A stretch of 31,306 nucleotides of DNA, from IMG/VR virus record IMGVR_UViG_3300031576_000230, positions 1 to 31,306 of that record; one strand, 5' to 3'. Positions 1 to 6,908 of the stretch are shown in pieces. Position 1 is the first letter of the stretch; each line of letters starts with the position of its first letter. A program made the position numbers and the translations under genes. Source of the stretch: a virus. A model generated the notes under the pieces. It searched no databases and was not told the DNA's origin. It worked only from the letters and a program-made list of their open reading frames with translations.

Positions 1-54
1 GGACGGGTCGAAGCGATCGAAATCAAACCGTTTCCGGCTCGAGTCGGGAGTTAG
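1..54 (+). CDS. C-terminal end of an upstream early phage gene (partial)
   Basis: From base 1 one frame stays open for 17 codons (GRVEAIEIKPFPARVGS) and stops at TAG 52-54. The stop lies five bases before the CII-like start, and the GGGAG that serves that start overlaps the end of this frame. In lambdoid phages the gene before cII is usually a cro-like or other small early regulator, so this may be its tail. That is inference from position only, because 17 residues are too few to identify a family, and a chance open frame of this length is possible. Confidence 0.35.
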   Translation, partial: GRVEAIEIKPFPARVGS

Positions 55-59
55 ATTGG

Positions 60-356
60 ATGGACAACCAGGAAAGATCACGGAAGAACTTGTCGTCGGT
101 ATTGAAAGCACTTGCGAGCGCTGGCCAACGGCGTGTTGCAGAGGCTTTGGGGGTGCACGAATCAACGGTTTCGAAAATGAAATCGGAAGGGGAGTTCGAT
201 CGGTTTTGTCTATTGCTGGCTGAATGCGGCTTGAAAGTTGTTCCCATCGAAATGCGTTGTTACCCCGAAAAAGACTTGGACGCGATATTGACGCTCGCGA
301 AGCGGCAAATTGAACAGATGGACGGTGTTCGTTCCCTTGCATGGGGTGACGACTAG
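60..356 (+). CDS. CII-like phage transcriptional activator
   Basis: The 98-residue protein matches the lambda CII type in length and plan. Residues about 15-45 read as a helix-turn-helix: an AxAGQRRVAEALGVHESTVSKMK segment resembles the TEKTAEAVGVDKSQISRWK helix pair of lambda CII. It is followed by FDRFCLLLAECGLKVV, equivalent to the FSMLLAVLEWGVV stretch of CII. In lambda, CII is a tetramer that activates the promoters for repressor establishment and integrase. The ATG at 60 has GGGAG (46-50) upstream. The gene is followed after 30 bases by the replication gene, the cII-O order of lambdoid phages. The C-terminal tail (EQMDGVRSLAWGDD) differs from the unstable lambda tail. The family call is fairly safe; regulation of specific promoters is inferred. 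Confidence 0.75.
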   Translation: MDNQERSRKNLSSVLKALASAGQRRVAEALGVHESTVSKMKSEGEFDRFCLLLAECGLKVVPIEMRCYPEKDLDAILTLAKRQIEQMDGVRSLAWGDD

Positions 357-386
357 CGCCCGGCACTTTAACTGCCGGGGGGCTAG
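353..386 (+). promoter_or_regulatory. Strong hairpin between the CII-like gene and the replication gene
   Basis: CTAGC (353-357) pairs with GCTAG (382-386), and CCCGGCA (359-365) pairs with TGCCGGG (373-379), around a CTTTAAC loop and a small internal bulge. The stem contains the CII-like stop codon and ends on the base before a possible GTG start at 387. The G-run that would act as ribosome binding site for that GTG is inside the 3' arm. No T-run follows, so it is not a classical intrinsic terminator. It could control translation of the replication gene or RNA stability. Confidence 0.55.
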
Positions 387-461
387 GTGAAAGCCGAATG
401 GTTCCGCACCAACCACGCCCCGCCGGTTTCTATTCTCCCTGGTGCGCGTCGGTGCGGACGA

Positions 462-3002
462 ATGACAACGAAAACAGAAAGTCGGAACTATCTCCGGGAA
501 TTCGGGCGCCGCTTAATAGCAAACGGCTACAACCCGATCCCCATCCGCCCGGGCGACAAACGCCCCGGGATCGATAACTGGACCAGCATCCAAAGCACGT
601 TCGCAGACGTCGACGATTGGGCCGGCAACGGTTTCGCGTCGGCGTCGGTAGGCATCACCACGGGTAAGGTGCGCGGCGTCGATATCGACGTCCGGAACGC
701 TGAAATCACCGAATCGCTTGTCCGCTGGCTAGAACGCCGTTTCCCCGGCGTCGTGTTGCTACGTCGCACCGGCTGTGCGCCAAAAACCATGATCCTGTTC
801 CAATCGGAACCACGGGCCAAACGGCAATCGCCACGTTTTGTTGATCCGAACGGCGTCGAACACCTTGTCGAGTTTTACGGGCAGGGCCAACAGATCGTTG
901 CGTTCGGCCTGCATCCGGACACCGGCAAGGAATACCGCTGGCACGGCCAAACCCCGGCCGACGTTCCGCTATCGAAATTGCCGGTCCTGACTATCGACGC
1001 CGAAACCGAGCTGGTGAAGTTCTTCGAAGGCGTGGTCGCGATGGAACGCGACGACTGGAAATTGAAGTCGAAGGGATCGGCCGGGCTGACCGTCGTCAAG
1101 ACTGATGCCGACCCGGACGTCAAATTCGAAAACTTCGTTCACCCGCTGCGTGACATCGATTTGGACTCCGCTCGAGCGACGTTGGCCAAAGTCGACAACA
1201 CCGGGCCGGGAGTAGGGTACGACGAATGGTTTCAGATCGGCGCGGCCCTCTGGCATCAGTTCGCCGGCGCCGACGAAGCCTTCGAATTGTGGATGGAATT
1301 CTCGGAACGGTCCGACAAGCACGATCAAGAGCTCATGGCCCGAAAGTGGCGTTCGTTCAAGCCGGACTATTCCCGCGCACCGGTAACGTTTGCATCGGTG
1401 ATCAAGCTGGCAAAGCAGCACGCGGAAGACTCGCAGCGCGACACCGTCGACAAGTGGTTCCGGGAAATCGACAGCGCGAAAGACCTTTGGACCTTGAAAG
1501 ACATCGTCGGCCCGGCCATCGCTCGAGAAGACGACATCGAACCGACTATCCGGGAAATGTTGGCACAGCGCATCAAATCGAAATGGAAGTCAGTCACCGG
1601 AACCCCGATGTCCGTTGCCGACGCCCGGAAACTGGTTCGCGGCAAAAGCACGCCGACATCGTTTGAAGACGCACCCGATTGGCTGGCCGGCTGGGTTTAC
1701 GTGACCCAAGGCAATTTCTTTTTCAACGTGGACACGAAACGGGAGCTGGATCCCCAAGCGTTTCGCGCGACCTATGACCGGGAGCTGATTGCGTCGGCGG
1801 CAGACAACGGCACCGATGACGACGGCCCGGATCTGCGAGTCGATGCCTCCCGCCTGGCGGTCACCATCTGGGACGCTGCGACGGTCGACCATGTCGGCTA
1901 CAACCCGAAAGCCGGCCCGATCTTCGATATGCTCAGCAAGCGGTACGCCAACCTTTACGACCCCGACTCCATTCCCGATTCGAAAGACCCCGCCGGCTGG
2001 ACTGCGGGGGAGCGGCGCGCGGTCGCCGTCATCGAACGCCATTTCGAAATCATGTTCCCGCGCGAAGACGAACGCCGGATCGTGCTCGACTTCCTGGCTT
2101 ACTGCGTCCAGAACCCCGGGTCGAAAATCAAATGGGCGCTGTTTGTGCCGTCGGTCGAAGGGGCGGGCAAGGGCGCCATTTTGACGTTACTGGCTGCCGC
2201 TATGGGCCCGCGCAACGTGCAATCGCTATCGCCGCAGGCCTTAACCAAGGAATACAACGGCTGGGCCATTGGGCGCGCGTTTACGGTGCTAAACGAAATC
2301 CGGCTGAAAGGGCACAACCGGCACGACATCATCAACGCTATCAAGCCGATGATCTCCGACGACGAAATCAGCATCCGCCAGATGCAAAAGGACTGGTATC
2401 AGGCGCCGAACTTCACCAATTACATGGCGTTTTCCAATTTCTTCGATGGCATTCCGGAAAGTGAAGGCGGGCGCCGTTGGTGCATGATCGCCGCCGCCTT
2501 CCAAACAGCCAGCCAAATAGAAGGGTTCGAGAAAGCAAACCCGACTTACTTCCAAACCCTTTTCGATACCGTCGAAAACCAAGATTACTGGCCGACCTTT
2601 CGGGGTTGGTTCCTGTCCCGGGAGATCGACCCGGAGTTCAACCCGCGCGGCCGTGCACCGGCAACCCGCGGCACGCTCTTGATGAAAGAGCTGTCCAAAT
2701 CCGATTCGGAATTGGCCTTGGAAGACCTGGTCAGCGATGGCGCCGAAGGCGTCGGAAAGACCGCCCTGTCGTCAGCGCACGTCACCCGGATATTGAAGGC
2801 GAAGGGGGTCGACATCGCGACGACGACGGTCAATTCGTGGTTGCTGAAAGCCGGGTTCCAGCAGTTCAAGGTAGTGAAGTGGCGGGGCCTTTCTTGCCGC
2901 GCTTGGGTAAAGAGCGACCCGGACGATTGGACCGTCGAATCTGTCCGCGCCGCTCTTGATCGGTCTGCTTTGGAAGGGGCGAAGAATGAATTTCTCGACT
3001 GA
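462..3002 (+). CDS. Bifunctional primase-polymerase / D5-like helicase (phage replicase)
   Basis: This 846-residue protein (counted from ATG 462) combines an archaeo-eukaryotic primase (prim-pol) domain with a helicase. Residues 10-180 carry the prim-pol signature: a YNPIPIRPGDKRPG start, the metal-binding DID (D74, D76) and the FYGQGQQIVAFGLHP segment near the third motif. Residues about 230-310 resemble a PriCT-2 linker (GYDEWFQIGAALW, KWRSF). The C-terminal half contains a Walker A loop, EGAGKGA, with GAGKG at 567-571, then a VLNEIR Walker-B-like strand and SDDEISIRQM, as in phage/plasmid D5-like helicases (DUF5906 type). The role would be origin opening, priming and possibly synthesis. 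The frame is open back to GTG 387, but that start sits directly behind a hairpin that hides its Shine-Dalgarno sequence, and the domain begins naturally from ATG 462, so I chose the latter. The iteron-like repeats just downstream fit an initiator role. Confidence 0.85.
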   Translation: MTTKTESRNYLREFGRRLIANGYNPIPIRPGDKRPGIDNWTSIQSTFADVDDWAGNGFASASVGITTGKVRGVDIDVRNAEITESLVRWLERRFPGVVLLRRTGCAPKTMILFQSEPRAKRQSPRFVDPNGVEHLVEFYGQGQQIVAFGLHPDTGKEYRWHGQTPADVPLSKLPVLTIDAETELVKFFEGVVAMERDDWKLKSKGSAGLTVVKTDADPDVKFENFVHPLRDIDLDSARATLAKVDNTGPGVGYDEWFQIGAALWHQFAGADEAFELWMEFSERSDKHDQELMARKWRSFKPDYSRAPVTFASVIKLAKQHAEDSQRDTVDKWFREIDSAKDLWTLKDIVGPAIAREDDIEPTIREMLAQRIKSKWKSVTGTPMSVADARKLVRGKSTPTSFEDAPDWLAGWVYVTQGNFFFNVDTKRELDPQAFRATYDRELIASAADNGTDDDGPDLRVDASRLAVTIWDAATVDHVGYNPKAGPIFDMLSKRYANLYDPDSIPDSKDPAGWTAGERRAVAVIERHFEIMFPREDERRIVLDFLAYCVQNPGSKIKWALFVPSVEGAGKGAILTLLAAAMGPRNVQSLSPQALTKEYNGWAIGRAFTVLNEIRLKGHNRHDIINAIKPMISDDEISIRQMQKDWYQAPNFTNYMAFSNFFDGIPESEGGRRWCMIAAAFQTASQIEGFEKANPTYFQTLFDTVENQDYWPTFRGWFLSREIDPEFNPRGRAPATRGTLLMKELSKSDSELALEDLVSDGAEGVGKTALSSAHVTRILKAKGVDIATTTVNSWLLKAGFQQFKVVKWRGLSCRAWVKSDPDDWTVESVRAALDRSALEGAKNEFLD

Positions 3003-3017
3003 AAATAATTCCCTGAG

Positions 3018-3252
3018 CGCGGTTACAAGTCGCGGTTACAAGTTGGCGATTTGGCCGTCTAAACCGCTATCGTCGTTTGCGAGTATTTTCCGACGTATTT
3101 TCGCCGGAAATTCAATAAATAGCCCGGCGAATTATTCGCGGGTTACAAGTTGGCCGGACAGCACTTGTAACCTACTTGTAACCGCAACTTGTAACCGCGC
3201 TAAGCATTTGTTTCTTCTTCCTTTTTATTTATCGGTTACAAGAGTTACAAGT
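3018..3252. repeat. GGTTACAAGT iterons (eight copies, both orientations)
   Basis: CGCGGTTACAAGT occurs as a perfect 13-bp tandem pair at 3018-3030 and 3031-3043. A third copy on the same strand is at 3141-3150. On the other strand ACTTGTAACC is at 3163-3172, 3174-3183 and 3187-3196, the last two again 13 bp apart, so the two arrays face each other. Single-mismatch copies are at 3234-3243 (GGTTACAAGA) and 3243-3252 (AGTTACAAGT). The constant 13-bp step and opposed arrays suggest ordered loading of a DNA-binding protein. Confidence 0.85.
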
Positions 3253-3393
3253 AGTAAGGGATTAGATCGGAAGAAAAAAGAAAATGGAAAAATAAATCGT
3301 AATAAATACGGTTGTACCCGAATACAAAACATTTTTAAAACGCAGAAAGCGATGGAGGGTTTCACTTGTAACTTGAAACCGGCGAATTATTCG
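3124..3393 (+). repeat. 15-bp direct repeat bracketing the origin core
   Basis: CCGGCGAATTATTCG occurs identically at 3124-3138 and 3379-3393. The first copy is followed by the GGTTACAAGT iteron at 3141. The second is preceded by the degenerate iterons at 3364-3380. The two copies bracket the inverted iteron array and the AT-rich segment, so the origin may have a second class of binding site besides the iterons. Confidence 0.7.
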
Positions 3394-3431
3394 AAATTGC
3401 CGCCGACTTTGTTTTTGGAAGGGGGCGAGCC

Positions 3432-3776
3432 ATGGCTCGCCTGACCCCTGCAATCGCCCGGATGCCGGACGAAGAAGTGTTCAATCCGGACGGGTCGCCC
3501 CGTCTGCCGATGGTGCCGGGTTCGACGATGTCGCTTGCCGCAACCACGTTTGGGAAATTCCCAACAGACGTTCTCGCACTGGCCGCAGAGACAACGGAAT
3601 CGGCAATTCGGCAGGCCGCCCGCCGGCTTGGCATCCGTCGGCGATTAAGTCGCGAAGACCGGTTGTTGGTCCTGGCGTTGCGCAGTGGGGACAAGCCGTT
3701 GCCCTTGCGCGTTGTGGCTGAAAAATTCGATGTTTCGCACCAAACGATCTCGAATATCGAAAAGGCGGGCCGGTGA
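3432..3776 (+). CDS. Small helix-turn-helix DNA-binding protein
   Basis: This 114-residue protein starts at ATG 3432 behind a strong GGAAGGGGG (about 3417-3425). The last 25 residues read as a helix-turn-helix (LRVVAEKFDVSHQTISNIEK), preceded by basic residues (RRLGIRRRLSREDRL). The N-terminal half (VPGSTMSLAATTFGKFP) is not recognised. It lies between the putative origin and the late-regulator gene, whose ATG overlaps its stop codon by one base, so the two are probably translationally coupled. It could bind the adjacent iterons or regulate early transcription; neither is shown by the sequence. Confidence 0.65.
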   Translation: MARLTPAIARMPDEEVFNPDGSPRLPMVPGSTMSLAATTFGKFPTDVLALAAETTESAIRQAARRLGIRRRLSREDRLLVLALRSGDKPLPLRVVAEKFDVSHQTISNIEKAGR

Positions 3777-4198
3777 TGGAAAACAAGCGGGGTTTGACTG
3801 ACGAAAGCGTTTTCGACGGTCTGGACGTCAGTGTTTTGGTGCGATGGGGCAAGGAAGTCGGCGGGGGTGTCGGGACAGGGCTCGGCTACCCAAATGCGTC
3901 TTACGACCCGCGGTCAGACCAAAGCCGTGGTTCTGGCGGGGCCGTTACGATTCAACTGTCCCCGGAAGCGCAAGGCGCCGAAATTGCGGTTATTGCGTTG
4001 CGGCAGAAATACCCGGCAACGGCCAGGGCGCTGATTGACCATTTCGTTTACGGCGAACGGATCGCTCGAATCCGGTATTCGTTGCAGCAGCGGTGCCAGG
4101 TGTCGTCCGAACGGGCTTTGCACGCGATCCGTTTCGGTGCGCAGTACGTGAGCGAGGCTGTCAACTTAGTGACAACCCCCCACCGGGAGTACTGCTAG
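3776..4198 (+). CDS. Putative late-gene regulator (antiterminator Q-like)
   Basis: The product is about 140 residues, with the start at GTG 3773 or ATG 3776 and TGATG coupling to the preceding HTH gene. The N-terminal third is glycine-rich and variable. The C-terminal half (residues about 70-135) looks helical and contains YPATARALIDHFVYGERIA, resembling the core of small phage late regulators such as Q, ArpU or RinA types. The main support is position: it is the last gene of the early operon, just before an intrinsic terminator and the lysis cassette, exactly where lambdoid phages encode Q. I see no direct sequence proof of antitermination. Another DNA-binding late activator is equally possible. 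Confidence 0.45.
   Translation: MENKRGLTDESVFDGLDVSVLVRWGKEVGGGVGTGLGYPNASYDPRSDQSRGSGGAVTIQLSPEAQGAEIAVIALRQKYPATARALIDHFVYGERIARIRYSLQQRCQVSSERALHAIRFGAQYVSEAVNLVTTPHREYC
4159..4175. repeat. 17-bp palindromic site, copy 1
   Basis: TGTCAACTTAGTGACAA has TGTCA/TGACA half-sites around a 6-bp centre. It lies in the 3' end of the Q-like gene and recurs exactly at 14498-14514 in the scaffold gene. The two copies are read in different frames, so protein conservation cannot explain the identity. Confidence 0.6.
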
Positions 4199-4272
4199 TA
4201 TTCCGGCAGGCTTGCGATTCCGACCGCTGGCCTGACTGGCGTTTCTCCTGTGCTTGTGTTGCGTTTCCACCT

Positions 4273-4306
4273 CCCCCCGGTGCCGTATGGCCCGGGGGAT
4301 TTTTTA
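4273..4306 (+). terminator. Intrinsic terminator before the lysis genes (tR'-like)
   Basis: CCCCCGG (4274-4280) and CCGGGGG (4292-4298) form a GC-only stem around TGCCGTATGGC, followed by ATTTTTTATT. It sits directly after the Q-like gene and before the lysis cassette, as the terminator controlled by Q does in lambda. Stretch 4199-4272 between gene and terminator shows no promoter I can defend. Confidence 0.85.
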
Positions 4307-4330
4307 TTGCCTGGAAAACAGGAAACCGGA

Positions 4331-4657
4331 ATGTCTGGACGCGACGAAATGAAACTCGAAGCCCCCCGCGAGTACGGCCTCGAACGTCGTGGGTTCCACG
4401 TAGAGAAAACCGTCAATTTATCGGAAATCTTTTCGGCGCTTTGTTTGCTCGCGTCGGTGTTTTGGCTTGGCGGTCGGCTCGAAGAGCGGATCGGCACCCT
4501 TGAACGGACTCGTGTTGAAGACGTGTCCCGTTACGAGCGCCAGCGCGCGGAAGATTTGACACGTCAGTCGAAAGAACGAGACGAAATTCTCGGTCGCCTG
4601 ACACGGATTGACGAAAAACTCGATAACGCCTTGCAGAGCAGGGATAGGGAACCGTGA
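4331..4657 (+). CDS. Single-TM coiled-coil membrane protein of the lysis cassette (spanin- or holin-like)
   Basis: This 108-residue protein starts at ATG 4331, with AGGAAA upstream. One membrane segment is visible (about residues 30-49, LSEIFSALCLLASVFWLGG), followed by a long charged helix (LEERIGTLERTRVEDVSRYE onward) that should form a coiled coil in the periplasm or cytoplasm. One TM plus a coiled coil is the plan of inner-membrane spanins and of several small phage membrane proteins. Its stop overlaps the muramidase start, so it belongs to the lysis unit. No outer-membrane spanin nested in another frame was identified. The exact role is uncertain. Confidence 0.6.
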   Translation: MSGRDEMKLEAPREYGLERRGFHVEKTVNLSEIFSALCLLASVFWLGGRLEERIGTLERTRVEDVSRYERQRAEDLTRQSKERDEILGRLTRIDEKLDNALQSRDREP

Positions 4658-5157
4658 TGAGTTTCGACCGGGCGTTGGCGTTTGTGTGGCTCCGTGAAGG
4701 CGGCGAGACCGACGACAAAATCGACCCGGGCGGTCACACAAAATACGGCATTTCGGCCAAGGCATTTCCGACGCTCGATATTTCGAAGCTGACTCGCGAA
4801 CAGGCGGTTCAGATTTACCAGACGACCTATTGGGCCGAACCGAAGCTGGATCAGCTGCCGGCCCCTGTGACGTTCCTGTTGTTCGATATGGCCGTCAATC
4901 AGGGTGTTGGCGCGGCAATTCGCACGGCGCAAAAAGCCGGCGGCGTTTTCGTCGACGGCGTGATCGGCCCCTTGACGGTATCGGCGGTGAATGTGCAGTT
5001 CGCACGCGACCCGGTTTCTTTTCTGACTGCGATTTCCGTTGAGCGGGCGCGGCGGTATTTGTCGATCAATACCGACGCCGAAGAGCGTTTCGAATTCGGC
5101 TGGGTTTCGCGCCTGTTGGCCTGTTTGGCCGAAGCCGTCGCGATGGTCAAAAACTAG
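4657..5157 (+). CDS. Endolysin, GH108-family N-acetylmuramidase
   Basis: The 166-residue protein begins with the GH108 signature: a helix ending REGG, with the catalytic glutamate at E14, followed by DPGGHTKYGIS (residues 23-33). The family's usual form is EGGxxxDPxDPGGxTxxGI. Residues about 60-130 (YWAEPKLDQLP, LLFDMAVNQGVGAAI, DGVIGPLTVSAV) match the PG-binding-3 half of these enzymes. It would cleave the glycan backbone of peptidoglycan. No signal peptide or SAR anchor is seen, so export would need a holin, which the neighbour at 5166 may supply. ATG 4657 overlaps the previous stop; an in-frame GTG at 4654 is also possible. Confidence 0.9.
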   Translation: MSFDRALAFVWLREGGETDDKIDPGGHTKYGISAKAFPTLDISKLTREQAVQIYQTTYWAEPKLDQLPAPVTFLLFDMAVNQGVGAAIRTAQKAGGVFVDGVIGPLTVSAVNVQFARDPVSFLTAISVERARRYLSINTDAEERFEFGWVSRLLACLAEAVAMVKN

Positions 5158-5165
5158 GGGTTGTT

Positions 5166-5699
5166 ATGTCCTTCGATTGGAAAAAGACGCTTGCCACGGT
5201 AGCGCCGGGGCTTGCAACCGCTCTTGGCGGCCCGCTTGCCGGCTTGGCCGTGCAAAGCATCAGCACCGCGCTACTCGGCAAGCCGGACGGCACCGACGAC
5301 GAAATCGAGGTCGCCATGCAAACCGGCGGCATGGACTCCCTAGTCAAATTGAAGCAAGTCGAAAATGACTTCGTTGTGAAAATGCGTGAATTGGAAGTCG
5401 ACGTCGAACGCATTCATCAGACTGACCGTGCCAGTGCACGCGATCGCCAGGTGAAGACGGGTGACAAGACCCCAGCGATTCTTGCGGCGGTCATCTTGAT
5501 TGGCTTTTTCGGGATACTCGGCTACATGCTGACGCATGGGATCCCCGAGAATGGCGGTGAAGCGTTGTTGGTGTTGCTCGGTTCCTTGGGCGCGGCCTTT
5601 GGTTCAGTTGTGGCGTATTACTACGGCAGCAGCAAGGGCAGCGCGGACAAAAACGCTTTGTTGTATCGAAGCGCACCGGTCGATAAACAGGGGGGTTAA
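5166..5699 (+). CDS. Holin-like 3TM membrane protein
   Basis: This 177-residue protein follows the endolysin by eight bases. The N-terminus (LATVAPGLATALGGPLAGLAV) is hydrophobic and glycine-rich and may be a weak membrane or amphipathic segment. Residues about 100-122 (AILAAVILIGFFGILGYML) and 133-155 (LLVLLGSLGAAFGSVVAYYY) are clear transmembrane helices. A charged helical middle region lies between. This plan, ending YYYGSSKGSADKN, is that of the 3TM holins found next to endolysins in phages and gene transfer agents. It would form the membrane lesion that releases the endolysin. Confidence 0.75.
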   Translation: MSFDWKKTLATVAPGLATALGGPLAGLAVQSISTALLGKPDGTDDEIEVAMQTGGMDSLVKLKQVENDFVVKMRELEVDVERIHQTDRASARDRQVKTGDKTPAILAAVILIGFFGILGYMLTHGIPENGGEALLVLLGSLGAAFGSVVAYYYGSSKGSADKNALLYRSAPVDKQGG

Positions 5700-5700
5700 A

Positions 5701-6048
5701 ATGGCAAACTGCGAAAGTTTGAAAAAATACAAATTGCAGTCGGCGGCGACTACCAACGCGTCGTTGGTTAAGCCAGGGGATACTACGCTTTACCACCTGG
5801 TCGCCACGAATACGAACGCGGCTGTTCGGTATTTAAAACTGTACGACAAAGCGACCGCGCCGACTGTTGGCACCGACTCCCCGGAAATGACGATTGCGCT
5901 GCCGGCGACATCAACCGTTTCAATTCCGTTTGCCGAAGGTCAGCGCTTTCTACTCGGGCTCGGTTTGGCGACGACTGTAGGCATCGCGGATTCGGATGTC
6001 GCCGCCGTTGGCGCGAACGACGTTAAAGCACGGTTGTCATACGAATAA
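5701..6048 (+). CDS. Beta-rich small phage protein, probable virion surface component
   Basis: The 115-residue protein has its ATG at 5701, one base after the holin stop. The sequence alternates polar and aliphatic residues (TLYHLVATNTNAAVRYLKLY, STVSIPFAEGQRFLLGLGLA) and is poor in charge, typical of a beta-sandwich virion protein. Its stop overlaps the next start (TAATG at 6046-6050), so it is co-translated with the 286-residue protein behind it. I do not recognise a named family with certainty. Head decoration or fibre component is an inference from fold type and location before the packaging genes. Confidence 0.6.
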   Translation: MANCESLKKYKLQSAATTNASLVKPGDTTLYHLVATNTNAAVRYLKLYDKATAPTVGTDSPEMTIALPATSTVSIPFAEGQRFLLGLGLATTVGIADSDVAAVGANDVKARLSYE

Positions 6049-6908
6049 TGCTCCTACTCGACGGCGTTAGCGACAGTATCAGGGTTAAGGCTTCGGCGGC
6101 GGTAGCGTTGGACGTACACGCCTCTTTTGTCGATATGGACTCCGCAGGAACCACGATCACCCCCGGTCGAAAAAACACGTTGATTAGCACGGTATCAACT
6201 ACAGCCGTAGTTGCCGCGCCAGCGGCGTCAACGTTTCGAACGGTTAAAACGATCACCGTTCGGAATCGGCACGCGACGACGGCGAACACGGTCACGGTCG
6301 AACACTTCGACGGCACCAACGCGGCGGAGTTGATCAGCGCCACCTTAGCGGCCGGGGAGGTTTTGCATTATCACGAAAACGCTGGGTTTTGGGTAACCGA
6401 TGCGAGTGGTCAGGCGAAAGTTTCCCAGTATTTAGGACGCGCGCCAGCGGCGCTAAACGCACTAAATTTGGTTGTTCTATCGGCGGACGTGGTCAACAGC
6501 AACGCGACGGCTAACACCATTGCGGACGTGACGGGGTTGTCGTTCCCGGTAACGGCTGGGCTACTGTATTTTTTCCGGTTTAACATTTTCTACAATTCTG
6601 CGGCGACATCAACCGGCTCGCGCTGGGCGATCAACGGGCCGACATCGCCAACAAATCTGGCTTATCGATCGCAGTATGGTTTAACGACTACCAGCGAAAC
6701 CATTAATAACGGTCTAGCCGCTTACGATCTGCCGGCGGCGTCCAACGCTTCGACCCCCGTTGTCGGCAGCAACAACGCCGCGAGGATCGATGGGTTTATC
6801 AGGCCGAGTGCTGACGGCACGGTGATCGCGCGTTTCGCGTCAGAAATTACCAGCAGCGCGATCACGGCGCGCGCTGGGTCGTTTGTTGAATGGTATCAGG
6901 TCGCTTAA
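6048..6908 (+). CDS. Two-domain beta-rich phage structural protein (head fibre or decoration-like)
   Basis: The product has 286 residues. Residues 1-125 form one unit with TPGRKNTLISTVSTTAVV and TITVRNRHATTANTVTVEH, and end in GEVLHYHENAGFWV. I associate this N-terminal type with phage surface proteins. After a GRAP linker, residues about 140-286 look like a TNF/C1q-type jelly roll: evenly spaced beta strands, a FIRPSADGTVIARFASE strand pair, and a final GSFVEWYQV. Such C-terminal domains trimerise on virion fibres and spikes. The gene is coupled to its predecessor and followed without a gap by the repeat protein. No enzymatic motif is seen. Confidence 0.6.
   Translation: MLLLDGVSDSIRVKASAAVALDVHASFVDMDSAGTTITPGRKNTLISTVSTTAVVAAPAASTFRTVKTITVRNRHATTANTVTVEHFDGTNAAELISATLAAGEVLHYHENAGFWVTDASGQAKVSQYLGRAPAALNALNLVVLSADVVNSNATANTIADVTGLSFPVTAGLLYFFRFNIFYNSAATSTGSRWAINGPTSPTNLAYRSQYGLTTTSETINNGLAAYDLPAASNASTPVVGSNNAARIDGFIRPSADGTVIARFASEITSSAITARAGSFVEWYQVA

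Larger units (their letters stand above)
3003..3431. other. Putative phage replication origin (iterons plus AT-rich region)
   Basis: These 429 non-coding bases follow the primase-helicase. They contain six exact copies of GGTTACAAGT or its complement and about four copies with one mismatch. Two exact copies head right at 3021 and 3034, one heads right at 3141, and three head left at 3163, 3174 and 3187. Degenerate copies lie at 3234, 3243, 3364 and 3371. The stretch 3200-3335 is markedly AT-rich against a GC-rich genome (runs such as CTTTTTATTTAT and AAGAAAAAAGAAAATGG), as expected of a DNA-unwinding element. Clustered iterons in two orientations beside an AT-rich segment and a replication initiator are the standard form of a phage or plasmid origin. 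An open frame crosses this region but looks like chance: its composition is odd, it has no ribosome binding site, and the repeats explain the sequence better. Confidence 0.7.

Noticed and set aside
2956-3444. 162-codon open frame across the repeat region
   Set aside because: It overlaps the end of the primase gene, has no ribosome binding site, has an odd composition, and is explained by the iterons and AT-rich origin sequence. It reads the repeats as amino acids without a sensible protein pattern.
4199-4272. Late promoter between the Q-like gene and the terminator
   Set aside because: A lambda-type late promoter would be expected here, but no pair of -35 and -10 elements with acceptable spacing is visible.
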